From positions 1 through 64,000 of the forward strand of contig CAVIKF010000006.1 in NCBI GenBank assembly GCA_963643505.1: a stretch of DNA of 64,000 nucleotides. The letters run 5' to 3'. Shown piece after piece: positions 33,987 to 42,771 of the stretch (position 1 is its first letter; every line of letters starts with the position of its first letter). The position numbers and the translations under genes were made by a program. The notes below the pieces were generated by a model. That model saw only the letters and a list, made by a program, of their open reading frames with translations, did no database searches and was not told where the DNA came from. The stretch comes from CAVEFW01 sp963643505 (lineage in GTDB: Bacteria > Actinomycetota > Coriobacteriia > Coriobacteriales > Eggerthellaceae).

Positions 33987-34534
33987 GCGTCATCGAGCTG
34001 AAAACCCCCTTGACCAGAGAGGACCTTGCCGACCTTCGCATCGGCGACGAGGTTCGCATCACCGGAGAGATCTACACAAGCCGCGATGCCGGACACGTCC
34101 GCCTCCTTGAGGCACTCGAGCGCAACGACAAACTCCCCTATGGCCTCGAAGGCCAAGTTATCTTCTACGCAGGCCCGACCCCAGCCGCCGCCGGTCGGCC
34201 CTTGGGCAGCGTCGGCCCCACAACCGCCAGCCGCATGGACTTCGCCACTCCCGCCCTCTTGGACGCCGGACTTGCTGCGTGCATGGGCAAGGGCAAGCGC
34301 GACGCAGCCACCATCGAGGCGTGCAAACGCAACGGGGCCGTCTACTTCGCCTGCGTGGGAGGCATTGCCGCCCTTCTCGCGAAGTGTGTCAAAACCAGCG
34401 AGCTCGTGACCTGGGAAGACCTCGGAACCGAGGCATTGCGACGGTTGGAGGTGGAGGAATTCCCCGCTTTCGTGGCAGTCGATTCCCAAGGCGGTGACCT
34501 CTATCGCGCCATCGAGCACGGAGAGTCAATTTAG
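33983..34534 (+). CDS. Class I fumarate hydratase, beta subunit
   Basis: 183-residue C-terminal-type subunit. It starts at ATGA overlapping the alpha stop. Motifs: LTREDLADLRIGDEVRITG, YAGPTPAAAGRPLGSVGPTTASRMD, a GKGKRDAATIEACKRNGAVYF stretch and VEEFPAFVAVDSQGGDLY. It completes the two-subunit enzyme with the upstream gene and converges on topA. Confidence 0.92.
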   Translation: MSVIELKTPLTREDLADLRIGDEVRITGEIYTSRDAGHVRLLEALERNDKLPYGLEGQVIFYAGPTPAAAGRPLGSVGPTTASRMDFATPALLDAGLAACMGKGKRDAATIEACKRNGAVYFACVGGIAALLAKCVKTSELVTWEDLGTEALRRLEVEEFPAFVAVDSQGGDLYRAIEHGESI

Positions 34535-34619
34535 CGGGACAAAGCAAGGCTCGGAGCATGACGCCCCAATCGACGAATTCCCAACGGAAGGCTTCTCCCC
34601 CACTGACAGCTTTAGCACA

Positions 34620-34760
34620 ACAGAAGACCCGCTCAACCAACCGATAGCTTCCCGGCCTGCGACTTCTTCCCGGTCGGCGGATTCCTCCCCGCAGGAAGCT
34701 CCCTTCCGACCTACGACAACTTCTCGGCCTAGGACTTCTTCCTAGCAGGCGACTTTTTCC
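34620..34760 (-). repeat. Lys-tail coding repeats of topA continuing past its stop
   Basis: The topA tail is built from about 21-24 bp units like AGGAAGAAGTCGNCTGCC. The same pattern continues beyond the TAG at 34729-34731 as GAGAAGTTGTCGTAGGTC and GGGAAGAAGTCGCAGGCC, progressively decayed toward fumarase. Confidence 0.75.
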
Positions 34761-37341
34761 CGGCAGACGACTTCTTCCTGGTCGATGTCTTTCTCGTGGC
34801 TTTCTTCGCCTTGTCCTCCTCTTTGGACGGGCAGTCAAAATTGGGACACAACTTCCAAGGCCCGCGAGCAGTCGTGATGACCACCAGGGGTGCGCCGCAC
34901 GCCTCACACTCCTCCCCAGTCGCCGTGATAGCGCCCACCGGCGGCAACGGATAGCCAACGCCGCATTCGTCATAGTTCTCACAACGGATAGAGCGCTTGA
35001 GGGTACGGGGGTTCTTGCGAGCGATGAGTTTGCCTTCGCGGCCGGCGGCAGCGCAAGTCTTGCACGTTCCGACGACGACATCGGGTTCCTGGTTGGTCTC
35101 GCAAGCAGGATCGATGCAGATGGTGCGCGGACGAGAGCGGAACGCCGTCACCTTGAGCTGGGGCATACCGCAGGTCGGACAGGGCGCCTCAAGCACTTCC
35201 AACTTACCTTGGGGCAAGGGATAGATCACGTCGCACTCGGGCCAACCGCTGCACCCGATAAAGGAGCCTCGCGTCTTGGCAGACGACTTGATCTGGAGGT
35301 CGTGGCCGCATTTCGGACAAACGCCGACATAGGAATCAGCGGCGACCGCATCGCTTAAGGCCGCAGAGACCTCCTCGCAATGCGGAATGAGGTTGGCCAA
35401 CTCTCGGGCGAGCAGGTCGCGGGAATCGTTCACAACCTCGTCTCGCGTTGCCTCGCCACCGGCGATCTTGTTCATGCCCTCCTCCAATTGCGCCGTCATC
35501 TCCGCATGGGTGATATGGGGCGCAAAGCTGTCGAGGGCATCGATGACCGCCATGCCGAGCTGACTGGGCTCGATGGGGTCGTTAACCAGGTACTTCACAT
35601 CATAGAGGCGTTCGATGATGCTGTGGCGGGTAGACTTCGTCCCAAGGCCCATCTTCTCCATCTCCTGGATGAGCTTGCCTTGGGAGTAGCGCGCGGGCGG
35701 CTCGGTTTGCTTCTTTGTGCACTTCGCGCCGCCAAACGCAATGATCTCGCCTTCGGCAAGGGCAGGCAGCTGCTCGTCCCTCTTGAGGCCATACGGATAG
35801 ATGCCGCGAAATCCCGGCTCCACCAACACGTCGCCGCGCGCAACAAAAAGCTCGGGCGCGGTGGACGCGGGACCCTGGACCTCGAGAGACACCTTCGTAC
35901 CCTCGACGACGGCGGCATCGGACAACGTCGCCAAGAAGCGCCGCGCTATGAGGTTGTACAACTTGAACGCCGCCGGCTGCAAGTCGTCCGGCGTCGCCTT
36001 CGCAGTGGGATAGATAGGCGGATGGTCTGTGGTCTCCTGCTTGCCGCGGGTTGCACGGAGTTGGCCTGCGGCCAAAAGCTTGGTGCAATAAGGCTTGTAT
36101 GCAGGATTGGCGCTGATGGTCTTGACCACTTCGGCAAGGTCGAGGGATTTGGGATAAACCGTGTTGTCAACGCGGGGGTAGCTGATGTAGCCGTCCATGT
36201 AAAGACTTTCGGCCAGACGCATGGTGCGCGCCGGCGTGAGACCCTCGGCAGAGGCAGCGGCCATGAGGCTCGTGGTGTTAAAGGGTGCAGGAGGTTGGAT
36301 CGTGCGCCTCTTCTTCTCGATGCGCGCGACACGGGCGCTTGTCGCACCGTCGACGTTGGCCATCACAGCGTTCGCGGCATCCTCGCTTTTGAAACGCGCC
36401 GTGGAGTGGGGTGCCTCGAAACTGGCATCACCGTCGCGGGTGTCGCTCTCGCCGGCACCGCCCTCGCTCGCGCCATCTTCGCGGGCACCGCTCCTGCCGG
36501 ACGAACCGCTGGCGCCACCCTCGCCAAACGTACCGCGGATGACCCAATAATCCTCGGGGACAAACGCCATGCGCTCGCGCTCTCGGGCGACAACCAGCGC
36601 GAGGGTCGGGGTCTGCACGCGCCCGGAGCTGCGAACGCTTCCGAACCCGGATTGTCGAACAAGCGTCAGGTAGCGCGTCAACGCCGCGCCCCAGATCAGG
36701 TCGATATCTTGGCGGCTACCACCAGCAGCGGCGAGGTTCATGTCCATGTCGACAAGATTGTCAAAAGCGTTAGCGATCTCGGTCTTGGTGAACGCAGAAT
36801 AGCGCGCTCGAGAAACGGGGGCCAACTCGTTAACCTCCCGACAACACGCGAGTGCGTCCGCGCCGATGAGCTCTCCCTCACGGTCGAAGTCCGTCGCGAT
36901 GATGATGTGGTCAGCTTTCTTGGCAAGGTTTTTCAAGGAACGGATGATGTCTTTCTCCTTGGGAAGCTTTTCCACGGGCGCGTAGGCCAAATACGGCAAC
37001 GCGTCCATCTTCCACCCCTTGAGGTCGACTCCGTCAGACAAAAACGGCTTGCGACGGGTTTTATACGGAGGTTTCGGGAGGTCGTCGGGAATCTTTGCGG
37101 GGATCATCTCGCCGTCCGCGGTCACGCCTCGCCAACCGCCGCGTTTCTTGTAGATGAGCTGGGGCGGGAAATCAGGCTCGAGGATGTGGCCGCGCAAACC
37201 GATGGTCACCCATTCCTCGCCATCGACGTCGAAGCGGTACACCGGCGTCGAGTACACCTTGTCCGTCTTCGGCTTTCCAGCGCCCAAAAGCGCGGCAATT
37301 TTTTGAGCCGCATCGTTCTTCTCGGTCACCACTAGTTTCAT
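34729..37341 (-). CDS. topA: Archaeal-type DNA topoisomerase I
   Basis: Type IA enzyme relaxing negative supercoils. 870 residues: TOPRIM (MKLVVTEKN with Glu7, and IATDFDREGELIG at 148-160), SGRVQTPTLALV (239-250), active-site Tyr388 in MDGYISYPRVD, KKQTEPPARYSQGKLIQEM and GLGTKSTRHSIIERL. Two or more C-terminal zinc ribbons (CPKCGHD, CPTCGM, CENYDECG, CEACGAP) precede a lysine-rich tail of TRKK/AGKK repeats. A Gly/Ser/Glu insert occupies about 273-312. The motifs match the archaeal topA subgroup better than the E. coli or Bacillus type. ATG 37341 has AGGAGG 5 nt upstream; the ATG at 37344 is too close. Confidence 0.88.
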   Translation of the reverse strand: MKLVVTEKNDAAQKIAALLGAGKPKTDKVYSTPVYRFDVDGEEWVTIGLRGHILEPDFPPQLIYKKRGGWRGVTADGEMIPAKIPDDLPKPPYKTRRKPFLSDGVDLKGWKMDALPYLAYAPVEKLPKEKDIIRSLKNLAKKADHIIIATDFDREGELIGADALACCREVNELAPVSRARYSAFTKTEIANAFDNLVDMDMNLAAAGGSRQDIDLIWGAALTRYLTLVRQSGFGSVRSSGRVQTPTLALVVARERERMAFVPEDYWVIRGTFGEGGASGSSGRSGAREDGASEGGAGESDTRDGDASFEAPHSTARFKSEDAANAVMANVDGATSARVARIEKKRRTIQPPAPFNTTSLMAAASAEGLTPARTMRLAESLYMDGYISYPRVDNTVYPKSLDLAEVVKTISANPAYKPYCTKLLAAGQLRATRGKQETTDHPPIYPTAKATPDDLQPAAFKLYNLIARRFLATLSDAAVVEGTKVSLEVQGPASTAPELFVARGDVLVEPGFRGIYPYGLKRDEQLPALAEGEIIAFGGAKCTKKQTEPPARYSQGKLIQEMEKMGLGTKSTRHSIIERLYDVKYLVNDPIEPSQLGMAVIDALDSFAPHITHAEMTAQLEEGMNKIAGGEATRDEVVNDSRDLLARELANLIPHCEEVSAALSDAVAADSYVGVCPKCGHDLQIKSSAKTRGSFIGCSGWPECDVIYPLPQGKLEVLEAPCPTCGMPQLKVTAFRSRPRTICIDPACETNQEPDVVVGTCKTCAAAGREGKLIARKNPRTLKRSIRCENYDECGVGYPLPPVGAITATGEECEACGAPLVVITTARGPWKLCPNFDCPSKEEDKAKKATRKTSTRKKSSAGKKSPARKKS

Positions 37342-37721
37342 CATGGCCTCCTTGCCACGTCGGTCGGCCCGTCTTCCCCTATCAAGGGCGGCGCGCACGA
37401 CGCTTCATCCACACGATCCCCCGTTGTTTTTTTACGTGTGTGGGGATATACGCCCAATTCAGGCAATGGCTTGGTGCGCCCGCAGCGGAAGACGAGAGCA
37501 CGTCCTGTCTCCCTCGGCAAAACATTTCGCCAAAGTCGATCACCCAAATGTGGCAGCTCGTGCATCATACACGAAAAAATCGAAGCAACCTCAAAAATCA
37601 TTCAACCCGACAAATTACCCACCCAGCAATCCTGATGGCTAAGACAACGTCAGCGTCTTCCTGAAGAATTGCCTGTTCGGCCTCCAAACGGCCATCGACA
37701 TCCTCACGATTGGCAGGCTAA
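37342..37721. other. Spacer upstream of topA, no gene seen
   Basis: About 380 bp, locally AT-rich around 37560-37630. It probably holds the topA promoter. No convincing coding region or RNA structure was found. Confidence 0.4.
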
Positions 37722-37893
37722 GGGGCGGCCGAGGCCACGTGGGCGACAAAAACTGCGCGGGCGGCCGAGGTCACGTGGGCGACCGTCGAGGGGCGGCCGA
37801 GGTCGCGCGGGCGACCGTCGAGGGGCGGCCGAGGTCACGTGGGCGACTGTCGAGGGGCCGCCGAGGTCACGCGGGTGACAAAAACTGCGCGGA
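37722..37893. repeat. 32-bp minisatellite downstream of the DUF1385 gene
   Basis: Five copies of GGCGGCCGAGGTCACGTGGG start at 37724, 37760, 37792, 37824 and 37856 (periods 36, 32, 32, 32). The outer copies both end in GACAAAAACTGCGCGG. Copies differ at a few C/T or A/G positions. Confidence 0.95.
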
Positions 37894-37924
37894 GACGGAC
37901 TCACTCCGTGGCGTTTTCGCGCTT

Positions 37925-39343
37925 CTAGCGCCCCTCACACCCTTCGTGTTCCTCGCGTCTTTCGCGCTCCTCGCGCTCCAATACGATCTTCATGGAGGCT
38001 ATAGCACACTCGAGCATCCCGTCATCGGGCTCGTTGGTCGTCAAGTACTGCATCTGGAGACCTGGCCACAATATGACCTTGACGAGCGGGTTGTCGGGAT
38101 GGGTTCCCGCCCATTTCACATTGATCTCGTACGCGACACCAGCGATTACCGGCATAAAGATGATACGCACAAGGATTACCAGAATGAGCTTCGGCGCTCC
38201 ATCCGGCACGCCCCATGCCCCAATCAAGGCGTTGACCGGAACGATCGTATACACAAGGATCGCCAAGATCATGACCATGATAAGAAAGGCCGTGCCGCAA
38301 CGGACATGGAGCCTGGGGAAGCTGCGGCAATTCTCGGGCGTGAGCTCAAGGCCATGCTCGAAACAGTGGATGGTCTTATGTTCGGCGCCATGGTAGGAAA
38401 ACATGCGCTTAATGTCCTTCATGCGCCCGATAAGCCACAGATAGAACACAAAGATTGCGACACGCAAGATGCCGTCAACGACATTCCAAACAATCGTGTT
38501 TGAATCGTATTCGCCCACGATGAGATTCGTAACGACCGCTGGTGCCACGATGAACAAGGCGATACCGAGCACAATGCCAAGCACCATGGAAACCGACATG
38601 ATCCCCTTGCTCAAGCCGTCGGAATTGCTTGACTTCGACGGTTTCTCAGCGGGCTCATCGAAGTCGTTGACAACCTCCAACTTACGTTGGGCACCAAGAG
38701 CGTCCACCATCTCATCGGGGTTGCCGAAATCGCGCTTCCACGAAAACTCGCGCGGGCCCTCCGAGGCGTCCTCACCGACCGCGCTACCCTCGCCTGGCTC
38801 CGACGTATCCTCGCACGGGCCCCCCGGAACACCCTCGCCGCCCGCGCCGTCCTCCTCGGCGGCAATGCTACCCGCGCCGTCCTCCGGAGCGCCCACGCTA
38901 CCCTCGCCGGCCTCCTCGGCGGCAATGCAGGCCAGCTCGCCTTCGATGTCCTTCTCTTTCCAACCTGCAGCGCGCATGCGCTCCTCGGGAGTGGCTATCA
39001 AGGGGTCGAGCCCCTCCTCCTTATACGCGATGTAGCTCATGCCGAAACGGTCAAAGGCGTGCTCGGTGGCAACCTCCAACGCCTTGTAACCAAGGCCGAG
39101 GCTCTCCACCAAGGCAACGCAGCCACGCACAAGGGGCCACGTCATCCACTTGTTCTTCTTCTTGCCCGAAGCGAGGTCGTGCTCCTCGGTATACATACCT
39201 CCATCGGGCGTACGCACCGCAGCAGCCCAGTTATACTTGCCACGCATCATGACGCCTTCGAGCAACGCCTGGCCGCCGACGTGCGTCTTCAATGAACCGT
39301 CCTCGGAAAAGGCGCGCGAAAGGTCACTTTTCTGCTTTGCCAT
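37925..39343 (-). CDS. DUF1385 family membrane protein
   Basis: 472 residues. It has the diagnostic GGQALLEGVMMRG near the N-terminus, a WPLVRGCVALVESLGLGY segment, then four or so membrane helices (SVSMVLGIVLGIALFI onward) and the conserved MFSYHGAEHKTIHCFEHG and LHVRCGTAFLIMV histidine/cysteine motifs. A large acidic insert (about 115-245, rich in Gly/Glu/Asp) makes it longer than the usual 310. The function is unknown. ATG 39343 is chosen; another in-frame ATG lies at 39361. Confidence 0.85.
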   Translation of the reverse strand: MAKQKSDLSRAFSEDGSLKTHVGGQALLEGVMMRGKYNWAAAVRTPDGGMYTEEHDLASGKKKNKWMTWPLVRGCVALVESLGLGYKALEVATEHAFDRFGMSYIAYKEEGLDPLIATPEERMRAAGWKEKDIEGELACIAAEEAGEGSVGAPEDGAGSIAAEEDGAGGEGVPGGPCEDTSEPGEGSAVGEDASEGPREFSWKRDFGNPDEMVDALGAQRKLEVVNDFDEPAEKPSKSSNSDGLSKGIMSVSMVLGIVLGIALFIVAPAVVTNLIVGEYDSNTIVWNVVDGILRVAIFVFYLWLIGRMKDIKRMFSYHGAEHKTIHCFEHGLELTPENCRSFPRLHVRCGTAFLIMVMILAILVYTIVPVNALIGAWGVPDGAPKLILVILVRIIFMPVIAGVAYEINVKWAGTHPDNPLVKVILWPGLQMQYLTTNEPDDGMLECAIASMKIVLEREERERREEHEGCEGR

Positions 39344-39364
39344 GATTATCCATTCAGTCATCGT

Positions 39365-39460
39365 CGCAGGTACGACACGGTTCTCGCGGTCGCAGATGCT
39401 ATCGTCGAAAATGCGACACGATTCTTGTCGTCGCAGATGCGACACGGTTTTTATCGTCAC
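39365..39460. repeat. About 28-bp imperfect triplicate upstream of the DUF1385 gene
   Basis: TCGTCGCAGGTACGACACGG recurs as TCGTCGAAAATGCGACACGA and TCGTCGCAGATGCGACACGG, spanning the spacer between the PQ-loop-like gene and DUF1385. Confidence 0.75.
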
Positions 39461-39491
39461 GTAGTATACACGTGGAAGGCGAATCCGAACG

Positions 39492-39818
39492 TTATTTCAC
39501 ATTCAGCGTCGTCACATTTTGCGCAGATTGGATACGATCAAGACGGGCATTGCGGAAATACAGCGCGATGTCGACCGAGACGAGAAGCGTGTTTATGACG
39601 TAGAAGATGATCACATAGCTGATATGGTCATCCACCAACTTTGCCGCAATCCCGAACAGGTAACCGATGACCACGAGAATCTCAAACCCCACGCTTTTGC
39701 CACGTGCCGTACGCGAGCGGAACGATTTCAGGATGCTTACCGGCCAAGCCGCGGCAAAGCACAACAAAAAGCACATCTCAAACACTTCGGTGAGCGAGGC
39801 GCCGAACAACGTCAACAA
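39492..39818 (-). CDS. PQ-loop/SemiSWEET-like small membrane protein
   Basis: 108 residues with three predicted membrane helices (about 13-30, 45-62, 68-88). The first helix ends in AAWPVSILKSFRSRTARGKS, a PQ-loop style motif in which Trp-Pro is followed by a basic loop and G-x-S. This resembles half-SWEET transporters, but substrate and function are unknown. The start is a TTG at 39818 with AAGAAG upstream; an ATG at 39776 is an alternative. It follows thyX on the same strand. Confidence 0.6.
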   Translation of the reverse strand: MLTLFGASLTEVFEMCFLLCFAAAWPVSILKSFRSRTARGKSVGFEILVVIGYLFGIAAKLVDDHISYVIIFYVINTLLVSVDIALYFRNARLDRIQSAQNVTTLNVK

Positions 39819-39841
39819 GACACATCACTTCTTTTCGGATG

Positions 39842-39975
39842 AAACGCCACTCGCGAACGGCAACATCGGTCACGCGCTTAAGCCCGCCCGAGCGCTGGTC
39901 GCGAACGGTAAAGCACCGGTCACAAACGACCAAACGTCGGCCGCGAACACTCGGGCGCTAGTCGCGAACGACCTT
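39842..39975 (-). repeat. Five or six degenerate echoes of the thyX 3' end
   Basis: The minus-strand gene end CGTTCGCGACTAGCG recurs as TGTTCGCGGCCGACG, CGTTTGTGACCGGTG, CGTTCGCGACCAGCG and CGTTCGCGAGTGGCG in the 120 bp after the stop. Confidence 0.85.
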
Positions 39976-40638
39976 CGGATAGGGATTTCCACAACACATC
40001 TTGCCCTCGGGACATGTACCGCGGACGCAAGGAGCTCCAGCGTCCATAAAGACATAGGGAGCCGTGGGGCGGGCAAGCTCGATCATGCGATGAGCCAACT
40101 CACGAATCTCCCACTGGGCACGATTGCAACCTCGAAGGCTAAAAAAGTGCAGGAGCTCACGGACGTTCATGGTGATTACAATCTTGGACTCGGCTGCATT
40201 CGGCAACAAGTAGCGAGCGTCTTCCGCGGGAACGCCTGCATCGAGGAGCTTTTTGTACCCCTCCACCGCGGCATCGATTGCCTCATCGAAGATGCGCTCG
40301 AGCTCGGGATCCTCGGAGACGGTAGCCGGCTTGACGACCTCGAGACCATCCTTGAACTTCACGTAACGCTGACTTTGCTGGTTGTAGCTGGCAAGACGGT
40401 GGCGCACAAGTTGGTGGGTCAGGGCACGGGAAACGCCGTCAACCGCAAAGGTATAGCTGGCGTGCTCGAGGGTGGAGAGGTGACCGGAGGAGAGAACCGT
40501 GCGCAAGACGTTGTGCACCTTATCGTCCGGCATTGTCTCCATCAACTCGGCGGCGCCGACAGGCGCATAGCAAAGACGGGCAGCCGTCGCAATGGCGCGC
40601 TCGGGATCAGGTGTGTGGTATAAAAGTTCAACTTGCAT
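39958..40638 (-). CDS. thyX: Flavin-dependent thymidylate synthase ThyX
   Basis: Converts dUMP to dTMP with methylenetetrahydrofolate and FADH2. The 227 residues have the ThyX motif RHR-x7-S at Arg79-Ser89 (RHRLASYNQQSQR), the preceding EHASYTFAVDGVSRA and, near the C-terminus, FFSLRGCNRAQWEIRELA. ATG 40638 has GAGGT upstream. Divergent from a methyltransferase gene across about 100 bp. Confidence 0.96.
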   Translation of the reverse strand: MQVELLYHTPDPERAIATAARLCYAPVGAAELMETMPDDKVHNVLRTVLSSGHLSTLEHASYTFAVDGVSRALTHQLVRHRLASYNQQSQRYVKFKDGLEVVKPATVSEDPELERIFDEAIDAAVEGYKKLLDAGVPAEDARYLLPNAAESKIVITMNVRELLHFFSLRGCNRAQWEIRELAHRMIELARPTAPYVFMDAGAPCVRGTCPEGKMCCGNPYPKVVRD

Positions 40639-40741
40639 AGCAACCTCACAATACATAGACCAAACGTACATACCCTCCCATGAATCCGTTATTATAACCC
40701 AAGAGCCAACACCCAAAAGGCCCAAGGCCGGGAGGAATACC

Positions 40742-41617
40742 ATGAGCGCACCATTCAAACCGATGCTTACCACCACCGATTGGAACGACGAGTGGAAAAA
40801 GCTGCAAAAATCCCGCAACCACGCTGATTCGTCGGAGTATTGGGACGCGCGAGCGGCGACCTTCCACCAAAAGGACGCTCCCAACACCTACGTGCTTGGC
40901 TTCATCGATCACCTTGGGTTGCAGGAGGGCGACACCCTCTTCGACATGGGATGCGGCAATGGCGCGCTTACCGTACCGCTCGCCGGCATGGGCCACCACA
41001 TCATTTCCGCCGACTTTTCCCGGGGCATGCTCGACGCCCTCGATCGCTCTTTGTCCGCCAAGGGGCTTGGTGACCTTGTCACCCCCATCAACATGAGTTG
41101 GTCAGACGATTGGGAATCCCATGGTATCACCGAAAACTGCGTCGATATCGCCTTTGCGAGCCGATCCATTGCGACCGACGACTTGCGCGATTCCCTCATG
41201 AGGCTCAACCGTGTCGCGCGCAGACGGGCCGCGATCACCCTCTCCACGAGCATGTCACCCCGCATCGACGAGCGGATCTTGGTGGATCTCGGAATCCAAG
41301 CGCAGATGGGCAAAGACTTCCTCTATGCTTTCAACATCCTGGCCGGCGAGCATCTCCACCCCGAGGTGTGCTACCTAAAAAACGACCGCCACGATCGCTA
41401 TGACACCATCGAGGAAGCGAACGCCTCCCTCGAACGCATGCACGCCAACATCCTTGCGGCCACACCCGAGCGCGACCACCCGAAGATCAATGCGAGCTTC
41501 AACGAATGGAAGGCCGCAAATCTTATTAAGGACGAGGACGCGGGCGGAACGTTTTGGCACCTCGTGAAGCCGCGACGCACGAGTTGGGCCTTCATCTCTT
41601 GGGACACGACGCTATAG
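40742..41617 (+). CDS. SAM-dependent class I methyltransferase
   Basis: 291 residues with motif I LFDMGCGNGALTVPLA (67-82), a following SADFSRGMLDAL acidic loop and a NCVDIAFASRSIA motif-IV region. The substrate is unknown. It is similar in layout to methyltransferases annotated as involved in cobalamin or small-molecule methylation in anaerobes, but no cofactor genes are adjacent. GGGAGG precedes the ATG by 6 nt. An assembly gap follows 62 bp after the stop. Confidence 0.8.
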   Translation: MSAPFKPMLTTTDWNDEWKKLQKSRNHADSSEYWDARAATFHQKDAPNTYVLGFIDHLGLQEGDTLFDMGCGNGALTVPLAGMGHHIISADFSRGMLDALDRSLSAKGLGDLVTPINMSWSDDWESHGITENCVDIAFASRSIATDDLRDSLMRLNRVARRRAAITLSTSMSPRIDERILVDLGIQAQMGKDFLYAFNILAGEHLHPEVCYLKNDRHDRYDTIEEANASLERMHANILAATPERDHPKINASFNEWKAANLIKDEDAGGTFWHLVKPRRTSWAFISWDTTL

Positions 41618-41647
41618 GAGTTCGCTCTGGGGGTTTGCAAAGCCAAA

Positions 41648-41774
41648 ATGAACACTCCTCCGTCCCCTGTTCAAACGTCNNNNNNNNNNNNNNNNNNNNN
41701 NNNNNNNNNNNNNNNNNNNNNNNNNNNNNNNNNNNNNNNNNNNNNNNNATGAACACTCCTCCGTCCCCTGTTCA
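41648..41774. repeat. Direct repeat flanking the assembly gap
   Basis: ATGAACACTCCTCCGTCCCC plus TGTTCA occurs at 41648-41673 and again at 41749-41774, one copy on each side of the N run. CCTGTTCACG recurs once more before the cpsD stop. Confidence 0.95.
41680..41748. other. Assembly gap (69 Ns)
   Basis: A run of 69 N between the convergent methyltransferase and cpsD genes, flanked by a direct repeat. The length may be a scaffold estimate. Confidence 1.
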
Positions 41775-41794
41775 CGCCCTGTTCACGCGCGTTA

Positions 41795-42760
41795 TCACTC
41801 GCTGCGGCTGCCGTGGCGGGCGCGACTGCGAATCTGACCCGTGCTGGAGGGATCGCTCTTCGTCTCGCGGAATGCCCCGGGAGCGAAAGGATCGACCTCG
41901 GCCTTGCGAGCACCTTCATAGCGCCTTACCGCCGAGCGAGATTCACTGACCGGTTGCATCACGGCCACATCCGATGAACGCATCCAATCCTCGATCCCAT
42001 CCTCGGCAATCGACACAATCGGGGTCATCGACCCATCAACGAGAGGAGACTCTTGGTTTTTGTGGCCCTTCTTCACGCGCTTACCTTCACTGTTGTAATA
42101 CGCGTAATAGTAGTAATCGCTCTTCTTCTCCTCAACAAAGGTCATGACAATACCGATAACATTGGCGTCAGCGGCTCGGAGTTGTTGGAGCACCTTCTTA
42201 ACCGTGTCACGCTTCGTGCTGTTTTGGCGGACACACACAAGCGTGCCATCAGCAAGATTGCTGATGACGGCAGCATCAGCGAACAGGCCGATGGGTGCGG
42301 TATCGAACAACACGTAATCAAAGGTCTGGGCAAGCTTGTCCACCAAAACCGCAAAGCGCTTCGTCGCGAAGATGTCCACCGGATTGGGGACATTGGACTC
42401 GGCATCCATAAAATACAGGTTCGGAATCTTCGTCGCCCTCACTGCGGCACGCAGCGAACAGCGTCCGGACAAGACACCGTAGATACCATTTGCATTATGC
42501 AGATCAAGCATGGTTCCAAGCGTGGGGCGACGAAGGTCAGTCTCAACGAGAAGGACACGCTTGCCCGAGCTCGCGATAGCACAGGCAAGATTGCCGGCAA
42601 CAGTGGACTTGCCCTCATCCATGACGGAGGAGGTGACGACAATCGTTTTGATCGGACTATCGATACCGGCGAAACGGATATTTGCCAAAAGCGTCTTAGA
42701 CGCATTCACGAAGGCGTCTGAATGGAATTTACCAACGTGTTTACGATTCTTCTTTGCCAT
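41795..42760 (-). CDS. Polysaccharide biosynthesis tyrosine autokinase (CpsD/CapB)
   Basis: BY-kinase that cycles with CpsC to set capsule chain length. 321 residues: Walker A SSVMDEGKST (44-53), Walker A' VLLVETDLRRP (69-79), Walker B YVLFDTAPI (149-157) and a tyrosine cluster DYYYYAYY (215-222). A further stretch of about 100 residues follows the cluster, whereas the cluster normally ends the protein. AGGGAGGGG precedes the ATG. It lies 11 bp after cpsC. Confidence 0.93.
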   Translation of the reverse strand: MAKKNRKHVGKFHSDAFVNASKTLLANIRFAGIDSPIKTIVVTSSVMDEGKSTVAGNLACAIASSGKRVLLVETDLRRPTLGTMLDLHNANGIYGVLSGRCSLRAAVRATKIPNLYFMDAESNVPNPVDIFATKRFAVLVDKLAQTFDYVLFDTAPIGLFADAAVISNLADGTLVCVRQNSTKRDTVKKVLQQLRAADANVIGIVMTFVEEKKSDYYYYAYYNSEGKRVKKGHKNQESPLVDGSMTPIVSIAEDGIEDWMRSSDVAVMQPVSESRSAVRRYEGARKAEVDPFAPGAFRETKSDPSSTGQIRSRARHGSRSE

Positions 42761-42771
42761 TGTGCCCCTCC

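Noticed and set aside
35380..37335. 651-codon open frame antisense to topA
   Set aside because: The topA product has complete family motifs; the antisense product shows none.
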